Positions 16,190 to 25,327 of a stretch of 37,857 bases of DNA are shown piece after piece. The notes beneath the pieces are model-generated. The model saw only the letters and a list, made by a program, of their open reading frames with translations, had not been told where the DNA came from and did not search any database. Both the position numbers and the translations under genes were made by a program. Origin of the DNA: Comamonas sp. (GTDB taxonomy: Bacteria > Pseudomonadota > Gammaproteobacteria > Burkholderiales > Burkholderiaceae_C); NCBI RefSeq assembly GCF_009360615.1, contig NZ_SPEY01000052.1:1-37857 (forward strand), given 5' to 3'. Numbering within the stretch: position 1 is the stretch's first letter; each line of letters opens with the position of its first letter.

Positions 16190-19039
16190 TCAACCCGTGT
16201 TGCGCACTCCGGCGGCAATGCCGTTGATGGACAGATGGATGCCGTTCTTGACCCTGTCGTCGGTCTGTCCCGCGCGCCAGCGGCGCACCAGCTCCACCTG
16301 CAGGTGGTTCAGAGGATCGATATAGGGGAAGCGGTGGCGGATGGAACGCGCCAGCGCGGAGTTGTGCTCCAGGCGCTGCTTGTCGCCCGTGATCTGGTTG
16401 AGCGCCTCCACCGTGCTCTGCCACTCGGCCTCGATCGTGCCGAAGATGCGGCGACGCAGGCGCGTGTCGGTCACCAGTTCGCTGTAGCGCGAGGCCAGGT
16501 TCAGGTCGCTCTTGGCCAGCACCATGTCCATGTTCGACAGCAAGGTACGAAAGAACGGCCACTGGCGGTACATCTTCTGCAGCAGCGCCAGCTGCGCCTT
16601 GGCATCCTTGCCGGGGCGGTGGATGAAAGCCTGGATTGCCGAACCGAAACCGTACCAGCCCGGCAGCGTCAGGCGGCACTGCCCCCAGCTGAAACCCCAG
16701 GGAATGGCGCGCAGGTCCTCGATGGCCTGGGTCGCCTTGCGCGATGCGGGGCGCGAACCGATGTTGAGCTCCGCGATCTCGCGGATCGGCGTGCTGCTGA
16801 AGAAGTAATTCGTGAAGCCCGGAGTCTCGTAGACCAGCGCGCGGTAGGCCTTCATGCTGGCCTCGGACAGAAACGCCGCCGCCTCCAGGAACGCCTTGGT
16901 CGCCGGCTTGGTGGGCTGCAGCAGCGTGGCCTCCAGCGTGGCGGCCACCAGGGTTTCCAGATTGCGGCGCCCGATCTCGGGGTTGGCATATTTGGAAGCG
17001 ATGACTTCTCCCTGCTCGGTCAGGCGGATCTGACCGCGCACCGTGCCCGGAGGCTGCGCCAGAATCGCCTGATAGCTGGGGCCGCCGCCACGCCCCACGG
17101 TGCCGCCGCGGCCGTGAAACATGCGCAGCCGGATACCGTAGTGATCGGACAGATCGTCGAACAGGTCAACCAGCGCAATCTCGGCCCGGTACAGCTCCCA
17201 GTTGCTGGTGAAGATACCGCCGTCCTTGTTGCTGTCGCTGTAGCCCAGCATGATGTCCTGCTCGCCGCCGCTTTTTCGGACCAGCTCGGCAATGCCGGGC
17301 AACTGGTAATAGCGGCGCATGATGGGCGCGGCATTGCGCAGGTCCTCGATGGTCTCGAACAATGGCACCACGATCAGATCACACTGCGCGCCATCCTGGA
17401 GCGTGCCACGCAGCAGGCCCACCTCCTTTTGCAGCAGCAGCACCTCGAGCAGATCGCTGACGGTCTCGGTGTGGCTGATGATGCAATGGCGGATCGCCTC
17501 GCCGCCCAGGCGCTCGCGCAGGCGTCTGGCAGACTCGAAGATGGCCAGTTCGCTGCGCGTGTGGTCGCCGTAGTCGCCGCCCATCACGCGAAGGGGGCGT
17601 GCGTCTTCGAGCAGGCGCACCAGCAGCGCACATTTGGCGTCCTCTTCGAGAAGGCTGTAATCGAGCTCGACCTTGGCGACCGAGAGCAGCTCGCGCACCA
17701 CTTCTTCGTGCTTGTCCGAGCTTTGGCGAAGGTCCACTGTGGACAGGTAAAAGCCAAAGACACGCACGGCACGCATCAGCGGGCGCAGGCGCTGCGGCGC
17801 CAGGGCATCGCCGTGGTAGCGCGACAGCGAGTCGTCGATGATCTGCAGATCGGCCAGGAACGCCTCGGCAGAGGGATAGGCATTCTGGGGCGCCACGGCA
17901 TGGCGCGCCGCCTCGCCGCCCGTGAGCTGCTTGAGCGTCGCGGCCAGCCGCGCATAGATGCCGGTCAGCGCCCGCCGGTATGGCTCGTCGCTGCGGTGCA
18001 CATTGTGGTCAGGCGAGGCATCGGCCAGCGCCTGCATCTCGGGAGTGATATCCACCAGATTGGCCGACAGCGACAGCTCGCCGCCCAGATAGTGCACCTC
18101 GCGCAGATAGTGGCGCAGTGCCACGTCGGCCTGACGCGTCAAGGCCAGCTCCAGGCTCTCGGCCGTCACAAAGGGATTGCCGTCGCGGTCGCCGCCAATC
18201 CATTGCCCCATGCGCAAGAAACTCTGCTCTGGCAGCTTCTCGCCCAGTTCCTGCTCCAGCTGCTCGTAGATCTTGGGGATCTCCTGCAGGAACGTGGCCT
18301 CGTAATAGGACAGGGCGTTCTCGATCTCGTCGGCCACCGTGAGCTTGGAATGGCGCAGCAGCCGCGTCTGCCACAGCTGGGCCACGCAGGCACGCAGCTG
18401 CGCCTCCACCCGCGTCAGCTCGCGCGGGGTCAGCGCATCCTTGGCGCTGTTGTAGAGCTGGGCGCGCATCAGGATGTCGTCGCGCTCGGCCAGCAACTGG
18501 GCAATACGGCGCTCGGCCGTCAGAATGCTCTGGCGCTGCACCTCGGTGGGGTGGGCCGTGAGCACGGGCGAGATGAAACTCCTGGACAGCGTATGGACCA
18601 CCGTGGCCGTCGAGATGCCGGCCCAGCGCAGGCGCGCCAGCGCCACCTCGATGCTGCCTTCCTGGGTGTTGCCGGCGCGCTCGTGCACGGCGCGGCGGCG
18701 GATGTGATGGCGGTCCTCGGCCAGATTGGCCAGGTGCGAGAAATAGGTGAAGGCGCGGATCACGCTCACCGTCTGGTCGCTGGACAGGCCCTTGAGCAGC
18801 TTCTTGAGCGCCTTGTCGGCCGCTTCGTCGGCATCGCGGCGGAAGGCGACCGAAAGCTGACGCACCTGCTCGACCAGCGCGTAGGCCGACTCGCCTTCCT
18901 GCTCGCGAATCACATCGCCCAGAATGCGCCCCAGCAATCGTATGTCCTCGATCAGCGGCAGATCCTTGTCGATCTTGCGTGCCGGCTTGTCGCCATGTTT
19001 GTCTGCATGTGCGGCGCTCTTGGGGCGGGCGGAAGGCAT
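16190..19039 (-). CDS. ppc: Phosphoenolpyruvate carboxylase
   Basis: A 949-residue enzyme that adds bicarbonate to phosphoenolpyruvate to give oxaloacetate, refilling the citric acid cycle. The catalytic histidine lies in [11 protein letters not shown], and the second signature [12 protein letters not shown], the glycine-rich loop [14 protein letters not shown] and the C-terminal VRNTG are all present. It is longer than the E. coli enzyme (883), partly through a charged N-terminal extension of about 25 residues ([15 protein letters not shown]). The ATG at 19039 has AAGGAG upstream. It is divergent from hemC with a 78-base gap that must hold both promoters. Confidence 0.98.
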   Translation of the reverse strand: MPSARPKSAAHADKHGDKPARKIDKDLPLIEDIRLLGRILGDVIREQEGESAYALVEQVRQLSVAFRRDADEAADKALKKLLKGLSSDQTVSVIRAFTYFSHLANLAEDRHHIRRRAVHERAGNTQEGSIEVALARLRWAGISTATVVHTLSRSFISPVLTAHPTEVQRQSILTAERRIAQLLAERDDILMRAQLYNSAKDALTPRELTRVEAQLRACVAQLWQTRLLRHSKLTVADEIENALSYYEATFLQEIPKIYEQLEQELGEKLPEQSFLRMGQWIGGDRDGNPFVTAESLELALTRQADVALRHYLREVHYLGGELSLSANLVDITPEMQALADASPDHNVHRSDEPYRRALTGIYARLAATLKQLTGGEAARHAVAPQNAYPSAEAFLADLQIIDDSLSRYHGDALAPQRLRPLMRAVRVFGFYLSTVDLRQSSDKHEEVVRELLSVAKVELDYSLLEEDAKCALLVRLLEDARPLRVMGGDYGDHTRSELAIFESARRLRERLGGEAIRHCIISHTETVSDLLEVLLLQKEVGLLRGTLQDGAQCDLIVVPLFETIEDLRNAAPIMRRYYQLPGIAELVRKSGGEQDIMLGYSDSNKDGGIFTSNWELYRAEIALVDLFDDLSDHYGIRLRMFHGRGGTVGRGGGPSYQAILAQPPGTVRGQIRLTEQGEVIASKYANPEIGRRNLETLVAATLEATLLQPTKPATKAFLEAAAFLSEASMKAYRALVYETPGFTNYFFSSTPIREIAELNIGSRPASRKATQAIEDLRAIPWGFSWGQCRLTLPGWYGFGSAIQAFIHRPGKDAKAQLALLQKMYRQWPFFRTLLSNMDMVLAKSDLNLASRYSELVTDTRLRRRIFGTIEAEWQSTVEALNQITGDKQRLEHNSALARSIRHRFPYIDPLNHLQVELVRRWRAGQTDDRVKNGIHLSINGIAAGVRNTG

Positions 19040-19117
19040 GAACTATTCTCCTTGGGCACGGTGTAGGGCAACTTGCCATGCTAGCATTCCCCGTTACCCG
19101 CTCGAGACCGCGTCGTC

Positions 19118-20062
19118 ATGAAATTTTCTGCATCCTCCCCCGCATCCATCGTCATTGCCACACGTGAAAGCCAGCTGGCCATGTGGCAGGCCGAGCATGT
19201 GCAGGCGATCTTGCGCGGGCGCGGCCACCGCGTCGATCTGCTGGGAATGACGACCAAGGGCGACCAGATTCTGGACCGCGCCCTGTCCAAGGTCGGCGGC
19301 AAGGGCCTGTTCGTCAAGGAGCTGGAAGTGGCCCTGGAGGAAGGCCGAGCCGATCTGGCCGTCCACTCCCTGAAGGACGTGCCCATGGAGCTGCCCGAAG
19401 GCTTTGTGCTGGCCTGCGTGATGACGCGAGAAGACCCGCGCGACGCCTTTGTCTCCAACCGTTATGCAACGCTGGAAGAACTGCCCCAGGGTGCGGTGGT
19501 CGGCACCTCCAGCCTGCGCCGCCAGGCCCTGCTGCAGGCGCTGCGCCCCGACCTCAGGATCGAGGCCCTGCGCGGCAACGTCAACACCCGCCTGCGCAAG
19601 CTCGACGAAGGCCAGTATGACGCCATCGTGCTCGCCGCCGCAGGCCTGATGCGACTGGAGATGGGCGAGCGCATCCGCGCCCGCTTCGACCCGGCCCAGA
19701 TGCTGCCTGCCGCCGGCCAGGGTGCCTTGGGCATCGAGGTGCGCGCCGACCGGCAGGACATCATCGATGCCCTGGCTCCGCTGGCCCATATGCCCACATG
19801 GCTGACCGTGACCGCCGAGCGCGCCGTCAGCCGCTGCATGGGCGGCAGCTGCTCCATGCCGCTGGCCGCCTATGGCCGTTTTGAAGGCGACACCTTGCAC
19901 ATGGATGCAGCCTGGGGCGATATGGAAGGCAGCAAGGGCCTGGTGCGCGTGCAGGCCAGCTCCATCGTCACGGACTTTGCCAGCGCCAATGCACTGGGTG
20001 AACAGCTGGCCGTTCGGCTGCAAGCCGCGGGTGCAGTGCCTGCGGCGCACAAGCAGGACTGA
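19118..20062 (+). CDS. hemC: Hydroxymethylbilane synthase (porphobilinogen deaminase)
   Basis: A 314-residue cytoplasmic enzyme that joins four porphobilinogen units into hydroxymethylbilane, a step shared by haem and sirohaem synthesis. The dipyrromethane cofactor would attach to Cys245 in [12 protein letters not shown]. Other family segments are [36 protein letters not shown] and [11 protein letters not shown]. The length is normal. It is the first gene of hemC-hemD-hemX-hemY, with hemD starting 13 bases after its stop. Confidence 0.98.
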   Translation: MKFSASSPASIVIATRESQLAMWQAEHVQAILRGRGHRVDLLGMTTKGDQILDRALSKVGGKGLFVKELEVALEEGRADLAVHSLKDVPMELPEGFVLACVMTREDPRDAFVSNRYATLEELPQGAVVGTSSLRRQALLQALRPDLRIEALRGNVNTRLRKLDEGQYDAIVLAAAGLMRLEMGERIRARFDPAQMLPAAGQGALGIEVRADRQDIIDALAPLAHMPTWLTVTAERAVSRCMGGSCSMPLAAYGRFEGDTLHMDAAWGDMEGSKGLVRVQASSIVTDFASANALGEQLAVRLQAAGAVPAAHKQD

Positions 20063-20075
20063 GACGCGCCTGCCC

Positions 20076-20909
20076 ATGCGTCGCGTTCTGGTCACCCGCC
20101 CTTTGCATGATGCGAATCCCTGGGTCGAGGCGTTTCGCGCCCGCGGCCTGCAGGCCGAGGCCCTGCCGCTGATCGGCATCGGCCCCTGCTCGGATCCGGC
20201 CGCACATCAGGCTCTGGGCAGCGCACGCCAGCTGGCGCTCCAGCCCGGCCACTACCGGGCCGTGATGTTTGTCAGCGGCAATGCAGCGCAATATTTCTTC
20301 CATCCGGATCCGCCGCGAAAGAATGCGGACCCCGCGCTGCTGGCTCCCGACACCCGAGCATGGACTCCGGGTCCGGGCACGGAACGTGCCTTGCGGGCGC
20401 TCGGGCTGCCCTCCCGACAGATCGACGGCCCCTGCCCCGACGCCGCCCAGTTCGAATCGGAAGCGCTGTGGAGAAACGTACAGGGCCAGGTTCGGCCTGG
20501 CGACCGCGTGCTGATCGTACGCGGCGCCAGCCCTGCCAGCGCCGCTGCCGGCACGCCTGTCCCTTCCACCCAAGGTGCGGGTCGCGACTGGCTGGCCGCC
20601 CGGCTGCGCGAAGCCGGAGCCGAGGTGGAATTGCTGGCCGTGTATGAGCGCCAGCTTCCGCACTGGACGGCGCAACAGCTGGATATCGCACGGCAGGCCG
20701 CCAGTGACGGCAGCCTCTGGCTGTTCAGCAGTTCGGAAGCTGTTGCCAACCTGCAACAACTACTGCCCCAACAGCAATGGCACTCGGGGTTGGCGCTCAC
20801 CACCCATGAACGCATTGCCAGCAAAGCACTTTCAGCCGGTTTCGGTCGTGTTTTGCACAGTCGCCCAAGTCTGGACGATGTGGTGGCGTCTATAGAATCG
20901 GTTCCATGA
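20076..20909 (+). CDS. hemD: Uroporphyrinogen-III synthase
   Basis: A 277-residue protein that closes hydroxymethylbilane with inversion of ring D to give uroporphyrinogen III. HemD sequences vary widely; the visible signs are the N-terminal VLVTRP, the VMFVSGNAAQYFF region, RVLIVRGASP and the C-terminal LWLFSSSEAVANL. I placed the start at the ATG at 20076, where the family's VLVTRP follows at once; the open frame upstream overlaps hemC. Position between hemC and hemX supports the call. Its stop overlaps the hemX start (ATGA), which suggests translational coupling. Confidence 0.93.
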   Translation: MRRVLVTRPLHDANPWVEAFRARGLQAEALPLIGIGPCSDPAAHQALGSARQLALQPGHYRAVMFVSGNAAQYFFHPDPPRKNADPALLAPDTRAWTPGPGTERALRALGLPSRQIDGPCPDAAQFESEALWRNVQGQVRPGDRVLIVRGASPASAAAGTPVPSTQGAGRDWLAARLREAGAEVELLAVYERQLPHWTAQQLDIARQAASDGSLWLFSSSEAVANLQQLLPQQQWHSGLALTTHERIASKALSAGFGRVLHSRPSLDDVVASIESVP

Positions 20910-22021
20910 GCTCCGATGCCATCCCCACCTCCGACAAGCACCCCATCGCCCCACCGCCCAGCCAGGACCCCTCCGCCCCCGTTCAGACCGGTCGGGGCGC
21001 CCCTCTGGCTCTGGTGCTGACGCTGGGTGCAGTCGCTGCCGCCGCCCTGGTGGCCTGCGGCATGCTGTGGCAGCGCGTGGGCAATATGCAGGAGCAATTG
21101 GCGCGCCAGTCGGCCCAGTCGGGCGCTCAGTCGGTGGAGGCACGCACCCTGGCCAAGGACGCACAGGACCTGGCTCGCGACAGTGCGGCCCGCGTTTCCG
21201 TAATGGAGGCTCGCGTGGCCGAAATCAGCCTGCAGCGCAACCAGCTTGAAGAGCTGATGCAGAGCATGTCGCGCTCGCGCGATGAAAACCTGGTGGCCGA
21301 TATCGAATCCTCGGTACGCATGGCACAGCAGCAGGCCGAGCTCTCGGGCAGCCTGCAGCCCCTGGTCGCCAGTCTCAAGTCGGCCAGAAAGCGTGTGGAG
21401 AGTACGGCCCAGCCTCGCCTGGCCCCGGTGATACGCGCCATCGACCTCGATCTGGACAGGCTCTCGCGCATGAGCGTGACGGACACCACGGGAGTGCTCA
21501 GCCGCATCGAAGACCTGATCCGCCAGGTGGACGAACTGGCGCTGATCAACGATGTGGGGCGCCCGCGCGCGCGCGAAGCCCAGCCCCGCAAGACGGTGGC
21601 CGCCCCGGACACGACCGAGGACGCGAATCTCTCGCCCACACAGTGGCTATGGTGGCAAGGCCAGGGCCAGCGGATATGGGCCGCCTTCAAGGACGGCGCG
21701 GCAGACCTCGTGCGCGTGCGCCGCATCGATCACCCCGAGGTGGCCCTGCTGGCCCCCGAGCAGGGCTATTTCCTGCGCGAAAACCTCAAGTTGCAGTTGC
21801 TCAATGCCCGTCTGGCGCTGTTGTCGCGCCAGTGGGAATCGGCCCGCGCCGACCTTGGGGCCGCAGGCACCCTGCTCAACAAGTACTTTGACGCACGCTC
21901 GCGGCGCACCCAGATCGCCCTGGCACAGCTGCAGCAGATTCAGGCCAATCTGCATTCGGGCGGACGCGTACAGCTGGAAGACACGCTGAACGCACTGGCC
22001 ACGGCGGCAGCCGGCCGCTAA
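20906..22021 (+). CDS. hemX: HemX membrane protein
   Basis: A 371-residue protein with a proline-rich cytoplasmic N-terminus, a single membrane segment (about residues 32-55, APLALVLTLGAVAAAALVACG) and a long, coiled-coil-rich periplasmic domain (QEQLARQSAQSGAQSVEARTL and onward). Proteins of this family are often labelled uroporphyrin-III C-methyltransferase, but no methyltransferase (SAM-binding) motif is visible, so that name should not be transferred. Its role in haem synthesis is unproven; the usual guess is a scaffold with HemY. It overlaps hemD by 4 bases and is followed by hemY after 17 bases. Confidence 0.9.
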   Translation: MSSDAIPTSDKHPIAPPPSQDPSAPVQTGRGAPLALVLTLGAVAAAALVACGMLWQRVGNMQEQLARQSAQSGAQSVEARTLAKDAQDLARDSAARVSVMEARVAEISLQRNQLEELMQSMSRSRDENLVADIESSVRMAQQQAELSGSLQPLVASLKSARKRVESTAQPRLAPVIRAIDLDLDRLSRMSVTDTTGVLSRIEDLIRQVDELALINDVGRPRAREAQPRKTVAAPDTTEDANLSPTQWLWWQGQGQRIWAAFKDGAADLVRVRRIDHPEVALLAPEQGYFLRENLKLQLLNARLALLSRQWESARADLGAAGTLLNKYFDARSRRTQIALAQLQQIQANLHSGGRVQLEDTLNALATAAAGR

Positions 22022-22038
22022 CCGGGGAGGACACAGAA

Positions 22039-23349
22039 ATGCGCGCCGCCTTGTGGTTGATGGGTCTGTTCGCCGTGGCCGTGGCCACGGCATTGTTTGC
22101 CGGCAATAACCAGAGTTCGGTCACCTGGTTCTGGTCTCCCTACCGGGTGGACATGTCGCTGAACCTGGCTCTGGTTCTGCTCTTTCTGGCCTTCGTGCTG
22201 CTGTATGCCGCGCTGCGCGCCCTGGCGGTGCTGCTGCAGATGCCACACCAGGCACGCCGCTGGCGCATGCAGCAAAAAGAACGCAGCATGAATCAGAGTC
22301 TGCTGGAGGCGCTCTCGCACCTGCAAGCCGGCCGCTTCCTGCGCGCCCGCAAGTCGGCGCTCGCGGCCCTGTCCACCGAGCAATCGCTGCGGGATGCCAA
22401 GGCCGGTCTGCCCTATGGCGAGCGCCTGAATGCCACGGCCCATCTGATCGCCGCCGATGCCTCCCATGCCCTGCAGGATGCCACCCTGCGCGACAAGCAC
22501 TGGCAGCAGGCTCTGGATGTGCTGCCCGTCCCCGGCAACACCCAGGACGCAGAAATCCGCGAAGGCGCCCAGATGCGAGCCGCCCGCTGGGCACTGGACG
22601 ACCGCGATGCCGCCGAATCGATTCGCCGCCTGGGAGAACTTCCGCTGGGCGCGGGCCGCCGCACGATTGCCCTGCGCATCAAGCTCAAGGCAGCGCGCCT
22701 GTCCGGCAACACACAGGTTGCGCTGGACACCGCCCGCCTGCTGGCCAAGCACCGGGCCTTCTCTCCCGCGGCCTCGGCCAGCGTGGTGCGCGGCCTGCTG
22801 CTGGCCAGCATTCGAGATGCACGCGACACCTCGTCGCTGCAGCAGTTCTGGCTTTCGCTGGACGAGGACGAGCGCGCCATGCCCGAAGTGGCAATCCCGG
22901 CCACCGAGCGTCTGATCGAACTGGGCGGCGAGGCCCAGCAGGCGCGCACCTGGCTGCTGCCGGTGTGGGAACATCTGCTGACCCAGCCCGGCCCGCGCAC
23001 GGAAACCCATCTGCCCAAGCTGGTGGAAGTGCTGCAATCGTGCCTGGGCAAGCTGGATGGCGCCTGGCTCGCTCGCATGGAAGCCGCCGCCAATGCCAAC
23101 CCGCGCGAGCCGCGCCTGCAGTACCTGGCCGGCATGGCCTGCGTGCAGCGTGAGCTGTGGGGCAAGGCCCAGCAGTTGCTGACCCGCGCAGCACCGCTGC
23201 TGCAGGACTCCCAACTGCGCACACGCGCCTGGCAGCGCCTTGCGCTGATGGCCGAGCACCGTGGCGACATGGAGGCATCGGCCATCGCCTGGAAGCTCGC
23301 CGCCCAGGCCATGGTGGTGCTGCCGGACAACCCCTCGCGGGACGAATAG
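22039..23349 (+). CDS. hemY: HemY membrane TPR protein
   Basis: A 436-residue inner-membrane protein with two N-terminal membrane segments (about residues 3-22 and 40-62) and a long helical, TPR-like domain. The conserved start of the family is clear: NNQSSVTWFWSPYRVDMSLNLAL, with the later WxQAL repeat units. It is the last gene of the hem operon. Its role is unclear; it is not the Bacillus protoporphyrinogen oxidase that shares the name. GGGAGG upstream of the ATG serves as ribosome site. Confidence 0.92.
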   Translation: MRAALWLMGLFAVAVATALFAGNNQSSVTWFWSPYRVDMSLNLALVLLFLAFVLLYAALRALAVLLQMPHQARRWRMQQKERSMNQSLLEALSHLQAGRFLRARKSALAALSTEQSLRDAKAGLPYGERLNATAHLIAADASHALQDATLRDKHWQQALDVLPVPGNTQDAEIREGAQMRAARWALDDRDAAESIRRLGELPLGAGRRTIALRIKLKAARLSGNTQVALDTARLLAKHRAFSPAASASVVRGLLLASIRDARDTSSLQQFWLSLDEDERAMPEVAIPATERLIELGGEAQQARTWLLPVWEHLLTQPGPRTETHLPKLVEVLQSCLGKLDGAWLARMEAAANANPREPRLQYLAGMACVQRELWGKAQQLLTRAAPLLQDSQLRTRAWQRLALMAEHRGDMEASAIAWKLAAQAMVVLPDNPSRDE

Positions 23350-23418
23350 GCACAGCCTTGCAAGGAGCACACGGAGTCGCGCTGCGGCCAGCGCGGCCTG
23401 CCGCCTCCGAGCGCAAAG

Positions 23419-23462
23419 CAAAAGGCCACGACCGCTGCGGCACCCCGCGAGCGACCGTGGCC
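23419..23462 (-). terminator. Terminator for the minus-strand molybdenum hydroxylase operon
   Basis: A long stem of GGCCACG/CGTGGCC (23424-23462), extended inward through two G-U pairs and four more base pairs, is followed on the minus strand by TTTTGCTTTG. It lies just beyond the cytochrome gene stop and may also end the hem operon. Confidence 0.7.
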
Positions 23463-23478
23463 TCGAGCCAGTCCGGAG

Positions 23479-24765
23479 TTACTTGCTGTGCTCTATGGTC
23501 TTCACATGTTCCGCCACCTGGGCGGCGGTCACATCGCCAGGGCGGCCACCCCAGGTCTGACGCATGTAGTTGACCAGATCGGCCATTTCCTCGTTGCTGA
23601 GCTTGTCGGCATAGCCCGGCATGGTCTGCATGCGCTCGCCATGCGCCAGATCACGCTCGTGCACGCCCTCGCGGATCACGCGAATCAGGTTGATGGGCGT
23701 GGGGAACATGGCCGTGGTGTTGGTGCTCATGGGCACCGACGAATGCGGCTGGCCCTGGCCCTGCGCACCGTGGCAGCCCGCGCACAGGCCCAGGTACAGG
23801 TTCTCGCCCTTGACGTTGGTCTGCCCCTCGGCAGCCTTGACCTTGGGCCCGGGCATCTCGCGGTTCTGGGTCAGATAGGCGGCCATGGCGCGCACGTCGG
23901 CCTCTGCCATGCGCGAGGTGGAATGCTCGAGCACCGATGACATGCGGAAAGTCATCACCCCTTGCGGCGACAGGCCGGTGCGCAAGAATCTGACCAGATC
24001 GTCCTTGGTCCAGCCACGCTCGCTCAGGGCATCGGGAGTCAGCGCCGGAGCGTAGGAGCCCTCGATCGTATTGCCCTCGAGATAGCGCGAGTCATCCATG
24101 GCGAAGCTGGCCTTGGTGCGCGGGCTGTGGCATTCGACACAGTGGCCCAGCACATCCACCAGATACTTGCCGCGCACCAGCTCGTCCACCGACATGTCGA
24201 ACTCCTTGGCTGCGGGGCGATTGAGCGCATTCCACAGGGCCACGGCAGGACGGATGTTGAACGGGAAGCTCATCTCGCTGGGCTTGTTGGCGACTTCCAC
24301 GGCCGGCTGCTTCATCAGCCACACCCAGAGCGCATCGACATCGGCACGCGTGATCTGGTGGTAGCTGGCATAAGGCATGGCCGGATACAGGTTCTTGCGC
24401 CCTGGTGCCATGCCGGCAGCCACTGCCCGGTACAGATCGTCGGCCGTCCAGCCGCCGATGCCGTGCTCCTTGGAAGGCGAGATATTGGTACCGTAAAGCG
24501 TTCCCATGGGAGTGACCATGGGTACACCGCCCGCCAGTTCCGCCCCCGTGGTCGGAGAGCTGTGGCAGGCCGCGCAGTCACCACCGCGAAATACCTGCTC
24601 GCCGCGCTTGTACAGCGCATCGAACTCCTGCGGGCCCAGCTTGGCAAAGTCCACCGTGGCCGGCGGGACGTCACCGCTTGCGCTGCCGTACAGGTACATG
24701 CCTGCGGCCACGAGCACGCCCAGAACGGCGGCTGCGCCCAGGCCCTTGATCCAGGTCTTAGCCAT
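23479..24765 (-). CDS. Tri-haem cytochrome c subunit of molybdenum hydroxylase
   Basis: A 428-residue cytochrome with three covalent haem sites: CAACH (64-68), CVECH (209-213) and CAGCH (328-332). An N-terminal hydrophobic segment (about residues 8-26) is an export signal or membrane anchor. The three-domain layout matches the cytochrome subunits of membrane alcohol dehydrogenases and of cytochrome-linked molybdenum hydroxylases. It would accept electrons from the [2Fe-2S] subunit and pass them to the respiratory chain in the periplasm. Its ATG at 24765 overlaps the end of the small-subunit gene by 8 bases, so the operon is tightly coupled. Each domain has a plausible distal methionine ligand, for instance in the TMPGYADKLS segment of domain three. 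Confidence 0.95.
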   Translation of the reverse strand: MAKTWIKGLGAAAVLGVLVAAGMYLYGSASGDVPPATVDFAKLGPQEFDALYKRGEQVFRGGDCAACHSSPTTGAELAGGVPMVTPMGTLYGTNISPSKEHGIGGWTADDLYRAVAAGMAPGRKNLYPAMPYASYHQITRADVDALWVWLMKQPAVEVANKPSEMSFPFNIRPAVALWNALNRPAAKEFDMSVDELVRGKYLVDVLGHCVECHSPRTKASFAMDDSRYLEGNTIEGSYAPALTPDALSERGWTKDDLVRFLRTGLSPQGVMTFRMSSVLEHSTSRMAEADVRAMAAYLTQNREMPGPKVKAAEGQTNVKGENLYLGLCAGCHGAQGQGQPHSSVPMSTNTTAMFPTPINLIRVIREGVHERDLAHGERMQTMPGYADKLSNEEMADLVNYMRQTWGGRPGDVTAAQVAEHVKTIEHSK

Positions 24766-25327
24766 TGTTCAAGACCTCCTTGCTGCGCTTGCCCGTGGTC
24801 AGGCCCGGCGTCTTCAGGATCACGTCGCGCACGGCGTTGTAGTAGCGCACATAGCCGGTGCAGCGGCAGATATGGGGCTCCAGCTGCTCCTCGATGGCTT
24901 TTTCCACCTCATCGGCGGGCACGGGGTGCCTCTGGAGCTTTTCCACCAGCACGGTGGCCGAGTTCACGAAACCGGGCGTGCAGTAGCCGCACTGGAAGGA
25001 GTAGTGCTCGAGAAAGGCCTTTTGCACCGGCGAGGGATGGACCACGCCCTTGTCGTCCACCGAGGCAATGCCTTCCACGGTACGAATGGTCTTGCCGTTG
25101 AGCCAGGTCACGCCGGTCACACAGGCGGGCACCGTGATCGAGCCTTTTTCCGGGTCGTCGACGATGATGGTGCAGGCGCGGCACACGCCCTGGCCGCAGC
25201 CCAGGCGCGTGCCGTTCATGCCCGCGTATTCCTGCAGGAACTCGATCATCATCAAGTCCTTGGGAACGTCGACGGGGCCTACGGGTTTGCGATTGATGGT
25301 GGCGGAGAATTGAATACGGTCCTGCAT
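24758..25327 (-). CDS. [2Fe-2S] small subunit of periplasmic molybdenum hydroxylase
   Basis: A 189-residue protein with both iron-sulfur clusters: Cys44, Cys49, Cys52 and Cys69 in the ferredoxin fold (GCGQGVCRACT), and Cys113, Cys116, Cys154 and Cys156 in the helical domain (CGYCTPGF and CRCTGY). It carries electrons from the molybdopterin site to the cytochrome subunit. No export signal of its own is visible, so it is probably exported in complex with the Tat-bearing large subunit, as known for this enzyme class. The ATG at 25327 shares its first base with the stop of the large-subunit gene (TGATG). The C-terminal extension after residue 165 is slightly longer than usual. Confidence 0.95.
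   Translation of the reverse strand: MQDRIQFSATINRKPVGPVDVPKDLMMIEFLQEYAGMNGTRLGCGQGVCRACTIIVDDPEKGSITVPACVTGVTWLNGKTIRTVEGIASVDDKGVVHPSPVQKAFLEHYSFQCGYCTPGFVNSATVLVEKLQRHPVPADEVEKAIEEQLEPHICRCTGYVRYYNAVRDVILKTPGLTTGKRSKEVLNNG

Noticed and set aside
16034..19066. A 1010-codon open frame antisense to ppc
   Set aside because: Same cause: opposite an intact, full-length ppc, with composition typical of an antisense shadow.
20906..22021. HemX as uroporphyrin-III C-methyltransferase
   Set aside because: No SAM-binding motif; the protein is a single-pass membrane coiled-coil protein, so the enzyme name is a propagated misnomer.
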